Of a stretch of DNA of 64,000 nt, positions 43,700 to 51,552 are shown piece by piece. Position 1 is the stretch's first letter, and each line of letters starts with the position of its first letter. The notes beneath the pieces are model-generated. The model was not told the DNA's origin. It saw only the letters and a program-made list of their open reading frames with translations, and made no database searches. Source of the DNA: Candidatus Gastranaerophilales bacterium (GTDB taxonomy: Bacteria; Cyanobacteriota; Vampirovibrionia; Gastranaerophilales; Gastranaerophilaceae); assembly GCA_900769645.1 (NCBI GenBank), contig CAAGHI010000057.1:1-64000 (forward strand). The letters are read 5' to 3'. The position numbers and the translations under genes are program-made.

Positions 43700-43832
43700 A
43701 AGTCTGTTGGTTTGACATACTTACCTAATGTAATTGATAATAATAGATTTTGAATAAGACGAAAATCTACGCTATACGCTTGATCTTCTGTCTTTTCAGA
43801 ATAACGATTAAAGTCAACAGTCATTCTAAACA

Positions 43833-43872
43833 CAACGTCGTCCTCTCATCTAGTGGAGAGGGCGACGTTGGT
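43833..43872. repeat. Strong hairpin between prepilin 4 and the alcohol dehydrogenase
   Basis: AACGTCGTCCTCTC and GAGAGGGCGACGTT arms, nearly perfect 14 bp around a 7-base loop, with no clear T-run. It may end the convergent transcripts. Remnants of R1-like sequence (TTTTGAATAAG, TTTCAGAAT, GTCATTCT) lie at about 43750-43830. Confidence 0.55.
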
Positions 43873-43895
43873 AATAATTAATTAAAAATTACAAG

Positions 43896-45104
43896 CTATA
43901 GTGGTTTTACAGAGTTTCTGTAAATTTCTTCTACAACTTCTCGGCTGTTGCCAGATGGTCCGATGTCGATTAAGCCTGCTAATGACGGAGTTGTGAATAC
44001 TAAGTCAGTTAGTTTTTCAACATCAGCTTCTGTAAAGCCTTCATCTGTCAATTTTTCTTTTACATCAACAGAATACAACCAATCTTGAACCTCTTTTGCA
44101 GCTTTGTCAGCATCAGATGCTTCCGGTTTTAAGTTTGGAGCAATTGGTGCCAAGATGTCTGCCAAAACGTTCGGTCTGTCTTTGTAAATAGTTTTGATTA
44201 CGGCAGGTAAAAGAATTGCTAGACCTAAACCATGTGACAAATCTGGTTTTACGGCACTCAATGGGTGTTCAAGTGCGTGAGTGTAGTGCAACAAACCGTT
44301 ATCAAAGCTTACCCCGCCCATCATTGCAGCATAAGCCAAGAAGTAACGAGCTTCCAAATCATCAGGGTTTGCAATTGCTTTTGGCAAATATTTTGCAACA
44401 AGTTCAATTACTTGTTTTGCCAAAGTGATTGAATAAGGTGATGCTACAGTTGAAGTTGCTGCTTCTACAACGTGGTTTACGGCGTCAATTGAAACGTATC
44501 TTGTCTGTTTTGGTGACAATTTTGTCATCAATTGAGGATCATCAATTGCAAACATTGGATAAATGCAATCATACGCAATTGCAGGTTTGAAGTTCTTTTC
44601 CAAGTTTGTTACAACCGCAAATCTGTTTGTTTCAGTACCTGTTCCGTGAGTTAGGTTGATTGAAACGATAGGCGCCGCTTTTTCAGGTGTAAATCTGAAT
44701 TCATAAATATCGTCTGCAGATTTTTCAGGGTATTCAAGCAAGATTGCAACTGATTTCCCTGCGTCTGTTGGAGAACCACCACCAATTGAGATAACAGCTT
44801 TTGCTCCGAAATCTCTAGCTAATTTAGCTGCATCATCAACGTGATGAGTGTTAGGATTTGGTGTAACTTCTGCGAAGTTTACGTATCCAATACCGTGAGA
44901 ATTCAAAGCTTTTTCTACGTAATCCCAAGCACCTGTTGCTTTATAAGCGTGTTTCCCTGACATTACGATAACTTTATCAATTCCTTTTTCTTTCAAAACT
45001 TTAGCGATATCATCGATTTTTTTGATAGCGCCAACTCCAAAATAAACAGTAGTTCTTGTGCGAATTTCTTTAACTTCGTTAATGTCAATATCTTTTTCCC
45101 ACAT
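43896..45104 (-). CDS. Iron-containing alcohol dehydrogenase
   Basis: 402 residues. NAD(P) site S-I-G-G-G-S-P-T-D-A-G-K at about 104-115; metal ligands in D-A-V-N-H-V-V-E-A and the H-A-L-E-H-P-L-S-A...D-L-S-H-G-L-G region. Type III ADH family; the substrate (butanol-, propanediol- or lactaldehyde-like) cannot be told. The N-terminus is extended by about 15 residues and begins W-E-K-D-I-D-I-N-E-V. In a fermenter it would dispose of reducing power as alcohol. AAAGGAGAG precedes the ATG. It stands alone. Confidence 0.9.
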   Translation of the reverse strand: MWEKDIDINEVKEIRTRTTVYFGVGAIKKIDDIAKVLKEKGIDKVIVMSGKHAYKATGAWDYVEKALNSHGIGYVNFAEVTPNPNTHHVDDAAKLARDFGAKAVISIGGGSPTDAGKSVAILLEYPEKSADDIYEFRFTPEKAAPIVSINLTHGTGTETNRFAVVTNLEKNFKPAIAYDCIYPMFAIDDPQLMTKLSPKQTRYVSIDAVNHVVEAATSTVASPYSITLAKQVIELVAKYLPKAIANPDDLEARYFLAYAAMMGGVSFDNGLLHYTHALEHPLSAVKPDLSHGLGLAILLPAVIKTIYKDRPNVLADILAPIAPNLKPEASDADKAAKEVQDWLYSVDVKEKLTDEGFTEADVEKLTDLVFTTPSLAGLIDIGPSGNSREVVEEIYRNSVKPL

Positions 45105-45241
45105 AATAAACTCTCCTTTCTAAACATGCTGATTACAGCTATATTATAAGAAATGTAAATTAAAATTGCAAGCAAATTTTTTCGAGATTTTTAAAGATTT
45201 TTCAAGAAGTTTTGTCCGAAAAATTTCATCTGTTTAGAGGT

Positions 45242-45272
45242 TTGACAAATCAAAAAATATTATTAATATATT
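45242..45272 (+). promoter_or_regulatory. Promoter for the EF-hand gene
   Basis: Perfect TTGACA (45242-45247) and TATATT (45267-45272, 19-bp spacing; AATATA at 17 bp), 26 bp upstream of ATG 45299. Confidence 0.6.
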
Positions 45273-45298
45273 CACAGGTAGAACAGAAGGTAAAAATT

Positions 45299-45856
45299 AT
45301 GGCAAACAATAATAATGGAATTTTATCAGGAATTTATTCAGGATTGAGTTCAACATATTCGCTTTTGGCGTCTCAATATCCAAACGGTTTGACATTGGAA
45401 AATATTACGGAAGCAAGAACAAAAACTTCTAACACAAATGTTTTGAACCAATCTTTTGCGTCATATTTGCAAACAAATTTTGCAAATATTGATAAAAACG
45501 GTGACGGAATTATTTCATCAGACGAGATGAATAATTTGTCTAATACTCTTTCAACACAAGGGCTTACAAAAGCGGAATTGACTCAACTTTATGCTTCAGG
45601 TTCAAGCGGCTTGTCTGAAAGCACAATGTCAAAAATTCTTGAACACTTTGACGATATGGACACAAACCACGATGGAAGAATTACGAGCGCAGAGATTTCT
45701 GCTTATGACATAAACGCTTCAAGAATGCAGGTTGAAGATGAGTTTAACAACCGTCGTGCAACTGATATGTCTATATTTTACAGTGATAGCTCCTCATCTT
45801 CTGCGGATTCTTACAATTTGTTGAGCTACAAATACAAATCTTCTACAAAATCTTAA
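45299..45856 (+). CDS. EF-hand calcium-binding protein
   Basis: 185 residues from ATG 45299, which has AGAAGG before it; the open frame extends further but without support. Two canonical EF loops: D-K-N-G-D-G-I-I-S-S-D-E (about 66-77) and D-T-N-H-D-G-R-I-T-S-A-E (about 122-133), both with all Ca ligands. The N-terminus is Asn/Ser-rich with no clear signal peptide; the C-terminal 25 residues are Ser-rich. It probably senses or buffers calcium, or is exported by an unseen route. Terminator follows. Confidence 0.85.
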   Translation: MANNNNGILSGIYSGLSSTYSLLASQYPNGLTLENITEARTKTSNTNVLNQSFASYLQTNFANIDKNGDGIISSDEMNNLSNTLSTQGLTKAELTQLYASGSSGLSESTMSKILEHFDDMDTNHDGRITSAEISAYDINASRMQVEDEFNNRRATDMSIFYSDSSSSSADSYNLLSYKYKSSTKS

Positions 45857-45924
45857 AACTTAAAAACATAAAATCTTAAATCTATTCATAATTCCTAAAC
45901 TTAGTAACGATACATTTGGAAAGG

Positions 45925-45965
45925 AAATGACTTCTATTACATAGAAGTCATTTATTTTTTATTTT
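45925..45965 (+). terminator. Rho-independent terminator after the EF-hand gene
   Basis: AAATGACTTCTAT and ATAGAAGTCATTT give a perfect 13-bp stem with a 3-base loop, then a T-rich run. Confidence 0.9.
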
Positions 45966-46069
45966 AATATCTCTTTACAAAGTCTAAAGTTTTTCCATAA
46001 AGTGTCCGTCATACATTTTGTAAAAGTGGAAATTGTAAAACGTAGAAATTTTACAGAAAGGATAGGTAT

Positions 46070-46456
46070 ATGGAAATTTCAGGAGTATCATCAAAGGCTT
46101 ATACATCAGCAGCCCAAGGGGTTGAGGAAGATGAAGAGCTAGAAGAAACCCAAGAGGAGCAAGCAAAAGAATACGGGGTATCAGCAAAAGAGAAAGAAGA
46201 AAAAGACGTCACAGAATTTTCTTCATCAGATTATTCAAATACAGATGTGGAAGAAAAAGCCCAGAACTATTTGAAAAATATATTATTTGTCGGAAATTTG
46301 ACAGATGAATCAAAATCCGCCTTAACACAATATATGAACACATTTGATGTTGCAAAATTTATCCGAAATTATGGGCCATTTTCTTCGACATCAGAGATTT
46401 CTGCAGCAATGTATGCAGCAACGGCAGGCATGGTAAAACACCCTGATTCGGAATAA
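46070..46456 (+). CDS. Acidic protein of unknown function
   Basis: 128 residues. Starts M-E-I-S-G-V-S-S-K-A-Y, then a strongly acidic low-complexity part (about 18-50; E-E-D-E-E-L-E-E-T-Q-E-E) and a more ordinary helical C-terminal half with N-Y-L-K-N-I-L-F and S-A-A-M-Y-A-A-T-A-G-M. AAAGGATAGG precedes the ATG. No membrane segment or recognised domain. It lies between the EF-hand terminator and a repeat cluster. Confidence 0.7.
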   Translation: MEISGVSSKAYTSAAQGVEEDEELEETQEEQAKEYGVSAKEKEEKDVTEFSSSDYSNTDVEEKAQNYLKNILFVGNLTDESKSALTQYMNTFDVAKFIRNYGPFSSTSEISAAMYAATAGMVKHPDSE

Positions 46457-46472
46457 TTTATATATTAATAAT

Positions 46473-46542
46473 GTCATTCTGAAAGTTTAGAATATTAGCA
46501 TGAACGATTAGTGAATGCTAATATTCTTGCTATTTATAATCT
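46473..46542 (+). repeat. R1 palindromic dispersed repeat, copy 5
   Basis: GTCATTCTGAAAGT...CTTGCTATTTATAATCT with arms AGAATATTAGCAT/ATGCTAATATTCT; the right end has two changes from the norm, so it is a little decayed. An incomplete R1-like stretch follows at 46604-46659. Confidence 0.75.
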
Positions 46543-46558
46543 AGTATTAATTCAAGAT

Positions 46559-46582
46559 GTCGGGGTGGGTACCCCGACCTAC
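46559..46582. repeat. R2 palindromic repeat, copy
   Basis: GTCGGGGT-GGGT-ACCCCGACCTAC. It follows R1 copy 5 as R2 follows R1 elsewhere. Confidence 0.75.
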
Positions 46583-46603
46583 TTTAACTAAATAGCTACA
46601 ATT

Positions 46604-46659
46604 TTCTTAGAAAATTTAAGCGATTAGCAAGGGGATAAATTTTTTGTTATTCGGAATCT
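46604..46659 (+). repeat. Partial R1 element
   Basis: TTCTTAGAAAATTTAAG, then CGATTAGCAAGGGG, then TTTTTTGTTATTCGGAATCT: the R1 order with a lost left end, closest to copy 3 at 31436. Confidence 0.55.
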
Positions 46660-46670
46660 GGAGCAATGAT

Positions 46671-46694
46671 GTTGGGCAAGTATGCCCAACCTAC
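46671..46694. repeat. R2 palindromic repeat, copy
   Basis: GTTGGGCA-(8)-TGCCCAACCTAC, 26 bp before the end of the tract-free prepilin gene. Confidence 0.75.
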
Positions 46695-46719
46695 AAATTT
46701 TTGGGACGGGTATGTTCAT

Positions 46720-47427
46720 TTAGTCTTTTATTTCGTATCCGGCATTTTTAGGTTGAGTTTCGTCATTACGCAAAATAGTTCTAGGTAAACGCCCACCTTT
46801 TTCAGCAAGAGAGGCATATTCATCTGCCAACATCAGATTTCCGTTCTTTTGAGAAAATGTTAGCCAAAAGACGTCATAACCCCATTTGTTCGGACCCTTT
46901 GCTCCGTTCACATCTACGATAAGATTTACGAGTCCATAACCTCCACCACTAGGTGTATTATTATAATAAAACATAAAAGTTGTTCCGTCCGGAGCCATAA
47001 ATGTTTTCATGTTTTTTAAGAAAGAGTCGTAAGCAACAAAGTAATTTACAGCAACACCGCCATTAGCAATAACAGTAGCAAGAGGTGTAAAATCACAATA
47101 TTTTTTTATTTCAGATAATTTCAACATTTTTATAAGATTTTGTTTGATTTCATTGCAGTCACTTTGATTTGCGTCGTAATAACCATTTATAGGCTTTCCT
47201 GTTTCAGGGTCATATACATATACTAATTTTATATAGCATTCTTTTAAATCATTATTTACTTGCAAATAATTTATTGCATTGTTTAAAACTGAATACTGTT
47301 TTTTAAAAGCAACTTCAAAAGTTTTCATCTGATACTTTTTTATCAAAGAAGGGATTGTAAGAGCAGCTACAACTCCAATTATACCAAGGGTTATAAGGAC
47401 TTCTGCAAGTGTAAATGCTTTTTTCAT
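46720..47427 (-). CDS. Prepilin-type N-terminal protein 5 (no homopolymer tract)
   Basis: 235 residues. The shortest leader of the set, M-K-K-A|FTLAEVLITLGIIGVVAAL, straight from a ribosome site AAGGAGAT. The body has V-D-V-N-G-A-K-G-P-N-K-W-G-Y-D-V-F-W-L and ends G-Y-E-I-K-D. It is the always-in-frame comparison for the four tract genes. Divergent from an Xre regulator with repeated ATATCCAGTAA sites between them, so it may be regulated by transcription rather than slippage. Confidence 0.85.
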   Translation of the reverse strand: MKKAFTLAEVLITLGIIGVVAALTIPSLIKKYQMKTFEVAFKKQYSVLNNAINYLQVNNDLKECYIKLVYVYDPETGKPINGYYDANQSDCNEIKQNLIKMLKLSEIKKYCDFTPLATVIANGGVAVNYFVAYDSFLKNMKTFMAPDGTTFMFYYNNTPSGGGYGLVNLIVDVNGAKGPNKWGYDVFWLTFSQKNGNLMLADEYASLAEKGGRLPRTILRNDETQPKNAGYEIKD

Positions 47428-47448
47428 ACTCTATCTCCTTATGGGATA

Positions 47449-47482
47449 ATATCCAGTAACACTACTGTACTATATCCAGTAA
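47449..47482. promoter_or_regulatory. Candidate operator: two direct repeats ATATCCAGTAA
   Basis: ATATCCAGTAA at 47449-47459 and 47472-47482, 23 bp apart. TACTG...CAGTA around the second copy makes an inverted element. It lies in the 64-bp gap between the divergent prepilin 5 and Xre starts, over the likely promoters of both. Confidence 0.55.
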
Positions 47483-47491
47483 AATTGTCAA

Positions 47492-47725
47492 ATGGACGAG
47501 AAAGAATTTTATAAATTGCTTGGAAAAAGGATTAAATATTTACGAGAACATGCAAATTTTACACAAGAAAAATTGGCTGAAAAAGCCGGCATAAGTTTGG
47601 ATTATTTAGGGAAAATAGAAGTAAATATAAACAAACCGGGAATAAAGACGATTTTGAAGTTGGCAAATGCATTAGATTTGCCCGTAATGAATTTGTTTGA
47701 CTTTTCGGGGATTTATAACGTTTAA
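47492..47725 (+). CDS. Xre-family helix-turn-helix regulator
   Basis: 77 residues, essentially one HTH_3 domain: L-G-K-R-I-K-Y-L-R-E, F-T-Q-E-K-L-A-E-K-A-G-I-S-L-D-Y-L-G-K-I-E, then P-G-I-K-T-I-L-K-L-A-N-A-L-D-L-P. No sensor domain. It probably binds the repeated sites just upstream and controls itself and/or the divergent prepilin 5. Confidence 0.88.
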   Translation: MDEKEFYKLLGKRIKYLREHANFTQEKLAEKAGISLDYLGKIEVNINKPGIKTILKLANALDLPVMNLFDFSGIYNV

Positions 47726-47858
47726 GCTGAGAAAATTGTTTGATAGGACTGTTTAGTTTCTTTGAAATGCTTAAAAAATTAGTTTTTTATTTAACGTATT
47801 TTTTGTCATAAAAAGTTGGTGGTTGAAAAACTTTGTTGGGTTCTTTTCAAAATAAAAA

Positions 47859-47886
47859 GCCGACAATTAGTGAGACTTGTCGGCAT
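47859..47886. terminator. Hairpin, possible terminator
   Basis: GCCGACAA and TTGTCGGC stem around TTAGTGAGAC, 130 bp past the Xre gene. The A-run on its left gives a T-run on the minus strand, which could end transcription coming from the right. Confidence 0.5.
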
Positions 47887-48036
47887 CATTACTTTAAATT
47901 TTAAAGTAAAGAGGTGATGATTATATGTGATTTTTTGTGTTTATGTTTTATGTAGAGGTGTTACCCCTCACCCTACCCTCTCCCCGCTGGGGCGAGGGGT
48001 TGACTTCGTAATAACTTTAACCTTTATTTCTTTTTT

Positions 48037-48115
48037 CGTCATCTTGAGCGTTTAGCGAAAGATCTTCTTTAAGATGATTCTTCGGACCTTAATTATTAAT
48101 GTCCTCAGAATGACG
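48037..48115. repeat. R1-related palindromic repeat
   Basis: CGTCATCTTGAG at the left and CTCAGAATGACG at the right, 79 bp apart ends, with GATCTTC/AAGATGATTC arms inside. Ends resemble the GTCATTCTGA ends of R1 but the centre is different. Confidence 0.55.
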
Positions 48116-48163
48116 ACTCCGTAATCAACTTAGCTTCCTAGCTGCTTAGCTGCCCAGCTACTT

Positions 48164-49576
48164 CTAATTTACGTAGTCATACGGTTTGCTGCCTGTTGCC
48201 TTATACAAGCTGATTGCATCTGTCATACATTCAACTTTTTGCTGTGCAACAAGTTTTTCAATTGTCAATAAGTTTTCTTGATGTTGAATCAAGTCGAGTT
48301 TGGAAATTGTTCCCTGATTAAATTTCTTTTCGTTGTATTTATAATCAGATTTTTCCAAATTGTACTGTTTAATGGTTTGTGCCATTTTGTCTTTATCCAA
48401 CCTTGATGCAACCAAAGAGTCGTTTACTTCTTGGATTGCTGTCAAGTTTGTTTTGTAGTAGTCCTGAAGAATTCTTTCGTAAGTTGCTTTTTTTAACTTC
48501 AAGTTTGCAATCAAGGAACCACCTTGGAACAACGGAGTCATCAAGCCACCGCCTACACCCAGAAGCATATTCTTGGTTGTAAACAAGCTTCCTAAGTCTG
48601 ATGCGTTAAATAATGCACCACCCAAAATATTGATTGACGGCAAGAATTCTTTTTTTGCAACTTTTACGTCAATACCTGCTTTTTCAACCATCAATTCTGC
48701 TCTCATATAGTCAGGTCTTTGAGTAATAATTTCTGACGGAATTTGAGTTGGAATTGCAAGTTGATAATTCATTTTGTCAAGGGAATTTCTTTTGATAGAT
48801 GAAGCGTTTTCAGGACTTTCACCAATTAAAACGCACATTTGGTGCAACATTTTTTCTCTGTTTTTCTTTAATTCGATTAGATCTGTTTGGCCTGCGACAA
48901 GAGCTTTGTTAGCTTTAATTGTGTCGGCAGTTGATGTCAGACCTTCTTTGTTTCTTGCAAGCATTAAGTTATAAATATCTTGTCTGATTTTAACGATTTC
49001 TTCTTGAAGAGAAATCATTTTATCAAGGTTTACGATATTAAAATATGTTGAGCCAACGGCTGATGCAACAGAGATGTAAGCCGCACGTTCGTCAAGCTTT
49101 GAGCCTTCATAAAGCTTTTTCACAGCTTTTGTTTTGTTGTGGTTTTTCAAGAAAATATCGGCTTCATATTGAACAATTACCGGCAAACCGAAGGCTGATG
49201 AAGTATTTGTCATTCCCGGAGCTTTGAAAAACCCTGGTCCAAAACCTGCAACGGCACTAGGCAATTCGTTGGCAAATTGAAGTTTTACGTTTTGGTAATA
49301 TTCTTCAACGTTAATTGTTGCCATCTTAAGATCATAGTTATTAAGAATTGCTTTTTCGATATAGCTGTTTAACAAATCGTCATTAAAGTTGCTCCACCAA
49401 TTCATATTTACATAGTCAAATTTGTAATCGTCTGACTTTTGGGTTTTCTTGTTTTTAGAAACCATGCTTTTGAATTGTTTTGGTGATGCTGAACTTTTTT
49501 CGGTAACTGCAAGTGCCGGCATGATTGTCATGCTGAGCATGCTTGCGAGTAGTGCTGTTGTTATAATCTTTTTCAT
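48164..49576 (-). CDS. TolC-like outer-membrane efflux factor
   Basis: 470 residues with a signal peptide (about 1-23, ending A-L-A-V). The two repeated OMF halves are visible, with the late T-P-L-F-Q-G-G-S-L and F-N-Q-G-T-I-S-K-L-D-L motifs and Q-R-P-D-Y-M-R-A-E typical of the NodT/OprM group. No lipobox Cys. It forms a trimeric channel in the outer membrane and periplasm, so the cell is diderm. It is divergent from marR-emrA-emrB and should be their outer partner. Confidence 0.9.
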   Translation of the reverse strand: MKKIITTALLASMLSMTIMPALAVTEKSSASPKQFKSMVSKNKKTQKSDDYKFDYVNMNWWSNFNDDLLNSYIEKAILNNYDLKMATINVEEYYQNVKLQFANELPSAVAGFGPGFFKAPGMTNTSSAFGLPVIVQYEADIFLKNHNKTKAVKKLYEGSKLDERAAYISVASAVGSTYFNIVNLDKMISLQEEIVKIRQDIYNLMLARNKEGLTSTADTIKANKALVAGQTDLIELKKNREKMLHQMCVLIGESPENASSIKRNSLDKMNYQLAIPTQIPSEIITQRPDYMRAELMVEKAGIDVKVAKKEFLPSINILGGALFNASDLGSLFTTKNMLLGVGGGLMTPLFQGGSLIANLKLKKATYERILQDYYKTNLTAIQEVNDSLVASRLDKDKMAQTIKQYNLEKSDYKYNEKKFNQGTISKLDLIQHQENLLTIEKLVAQQKVECMTDAISLYKATGSKPYDYVN

Positions 49577-49620
49577 GTGGGTTATAGTCCTCTATTATTA
49601 CTTAATTCTATTTGATTTGT

Positions 49621-49734
49621 GTGAAACGTGAAATGTGAGAAGTGAAAAGACCATATATGTACTATCGCATAAAAGCTTTTATCGAGCGAAGCGAGTGAAA
49701 TGAACTTTTCACTTCTCACGTTTCACGTTTCACT
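49621..49734. repeat. R3 long palindrome, copy 1
   Basis: About 114 bp with left arm G-T-G-A-A-A-C-G-T-G type repeats (GTGAAACGTGAAATGTGAG) and a matching right arm (CTCACGTTTCACGTTTCAC), and an inner ATCGAGCGAAGCGAG. It sits between the TolC-like and marR genes. Confidence 0.8.
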
Positions 49735-49860
49735 TGTAAAAAATGTACTTGCATTTTTTATAATCCTATGTTAGCATAATATTGTTGTAAATGCAACATA
49801 TTTTTTTTGCAACACAAATTAAAATAATAAAACAAATTATAAAAAATAAAGGAAAACCTC

Positions 49861-50325
49861 GTGGCAGATTGCATTGGACACTACACAGACAGTATACATT
49901 ACGAACTTGAACAAACTTCAAGAATGATGAAAATGTTAACAAACCAATTGTTTAGTAAGCTTGATATTAGCATTTCATTGGACGAATATATTACTCTTGA
50001 TACCGTTTCTGTTAATGCAGGAATTTGCCAAAGAGATTTAGCAAAACTTATTCTAAAAGATAGAGCAAATACCGGTAGAATTTTAAACGAACTGGAACAA
50101 AAAGGATTTATTACACGATTTATTGATACCAAAAAGAACAGATTGGTAAAAAAACTTGGGATTACAGAAAATGGCTTAAAAGAACTAAATGAAGTTAATG
50201 TTAAAATAAAAGCATACCTGAGTGGAGTTACTCAAAAACTACCACCGGAAGATGTTGATAAAGTTAGAGATATTTTGAGGGCTTTTAGGTTAGAATTAGA
50301 AAAAATTGTAGAAACTAATATATAA
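49861..50325 (+). CDS. MarR family transcriptional regulator
   Basis: 154 residues starting with GTG 49861, which AAAGGAAAACC precedes. Winged helix signs: I-C-Q-R-D-L-A-K-L-I-L-K-D-R-A-N-T-G-R-I-L-N-E-L-E-Q-K-G-F-I and the wing I-D-T-K-K-N-R-L-V-K-K-L-G-I-T-E-N-G. It should repress the efflux genes emrA/emrB that follow by 27 bp and perhaps the divergent TolC-like gene, with a ligand releasing it. Confidence 0.9.
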   Translation: MADCIGHYTDSIHYELEQTSRMMKMLTNQLFSKLDISISLDEYITLDTVSVNAGICQRDLAKLILKDRANTGRILNELEQKGFITRFIDTKKNRLVKKLGITENGLKELNEVNVKIKAYLSGVTQKLPPEDVDKVRDILRAFRLELEKIVETNI

Positions 50326-50352
50326 TATATAAGGAAAAATAAAGAGGTAAAA

Positions 50353-51360
50353 ATGGAAGAAAAGAATAAGAATGTTGAAGAAACTCAGCAAGAGGAAGTA
50401 AAAAAAGAGCACAAACCGTTCAAAAGATTTATTTTAATCGGGGTTGGGGTAGTAATAGCAGCTGCAGCTGCGTATATTGTACGTGATGCAATGATTTACC
50501 AGTCAACTGATGATGCTTATGTTGAAACAACAACAGTTCAAGTCGCTCCTCGTGTAAGCGGTCAAATTATTGAGTCTTATGTGACTGATAACCAAAAGGT
50601 TAATGAAGGCGATTTGGTTGCAAAGATTGATCCTGCGGATTACGAAATTGCGCTTGCTCAGGCTGAAGCTAAATATGAAAAAACTCTTTTGAACCAAAAA
50701 AATGCAAAAGCAAACTTCAAAGCTATGCAAACAAATATTGACGTGGCTAAAAAAGATTTGGAAAGATATCAAAACTTGTTTGCACAAGGAGCTGTTTCAA
50801 AACAAACTCTTGATGCAGCACAAGCAAAATATGACACAGCACAAGCAAACTTAACTCAATCAGAAGAAGCTTTGTTATCACAAGGCGGAAACAAAGTTGC
50901 CGACGCTGATTTGAAAGAAATTAAAGCTCAAAGAGATAAAGCAAAATTAAACCTTTCTTATACAAATATTTATGCACCTCAAACAGGTACAGTTTCTTCA
51001 AGAAAAGTTGAAAAAGGTATGTACGTAAATGTTGGAACTCCTTTGTTTGTAATTGTTCCTGAAAATGTTTGGGTAGTTGCAAACTACAAAGAAAACCAAT
51101 TACGTAATATGAAAGTTGGTCAGGAAGTTGATATTAAAATTGATACATACCCAGATCACGTGTTCAAAGGTAAAATCGACAGTATTCAAAGAGCATCAGG
51201 AGCTAAGTCAAGCTTGTTCCCACCTGAAAATGCGGTTGGATCTTTCGTAAAAATCGTACAAAGAATTCCTGTAAAAATCGTATTTACAGAAAAAATTGAC
51301 CCTAGCGTTTACAACATTGTTCCAGGAATGTCAGTTGTACCAAAGGTTAAGGTAAAATAG
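50353..51360 (+). CDS. emrA: EmrA/HlyD-type membrane fusion protein
   Basis: 335 residues. One membrane helix (about 25-45), first lipoyl half (V-Q-V-A-P-R-V-S-G-Q-I-I), coiled-coil hairpin (about 95-185), second lipoyl half (I-Y-A-P-Q-T-G-T-V-S-S-R) and beta-barrel, P-G-M-S-V at the end. It links the EmrB pump to the TolC-like channel. A repeat R3 plus R2-like unit separates it from emrB by 190 bp. Confidence 0.88.
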   Translation: MEEKNKNVEETQQEEVKKEHKPFKRFILIGVGVVIAAAAAYIVRDAMIYQSTDDAYVETTTVQVAPRVSGQIIESYVTDNQKVNEGDLVAKIDPADYEIALAQAEAKYEKTLLNQKNAKANFKAMQTNIDVAKKDLERYQNLFAQGAVSKQTLDAAQAKYDTAQANLTQSEEALLSQGGNKVADADLKEIKAQRDKAKLNLSYTNIYAPQTGTVSSRKVEKGMYVNVGTPLFVIVPENVWVVANYKENQLRNMKVGQEVDIKIDTYPDHVFKGKIDSIQRASGAKSSLFPPENAVGSFVKIVQRIPVKIVFTEKIDPSVYNIVPGMSVVPKVKVK

Positions 51361-51366
51361 CATCTT

Positions 51367-51528
51367 AGTGAAAGGTGAAAAGTGAGACGTGAAAAGTGAA
51401 AAGTTCATATCGGTGCTAACGCACAAAAGTTATTATCGAGCGTAGCGAGCAAAAAGGTCTTTTCACGTTTCACTTTTCACCTTTCACTTAATATAAAAAA
51501 GGAGGGCGGAGTACCTACCCTGCCGACA
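51367..51528. repeat. R3 long palindrome, copy 2, with an R2-like unit attached
   Basis: R3 palindrome at 51367-51488 with CGAGCGTAGCGAG inside, then TTAATATAAAAAAG and an R2-like GGGCGGAGTAC...CTACCCTGCC. It is almost the reverse complement of 61893-62039 over its length, including the attached unit. It lies between emrA and emrB. Confidence 0.85.
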
Positions 51529-51552
51529 TTACATAAAAAGGATTTACAACCA

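Larger units (their letters stand above)
47726..48163. other. Gap with hairpins and repeats
   Basis: No gene seen. It holds a terminator-like hairpin (47859-47886), an R5 C/G-rich hairpin (47964-47999), an R1-related palindrome (48037-48115) and CCTAGCTGCTTAGCTGC (48137-48153), the last also at 36485-36501. Confidence 0.65.
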
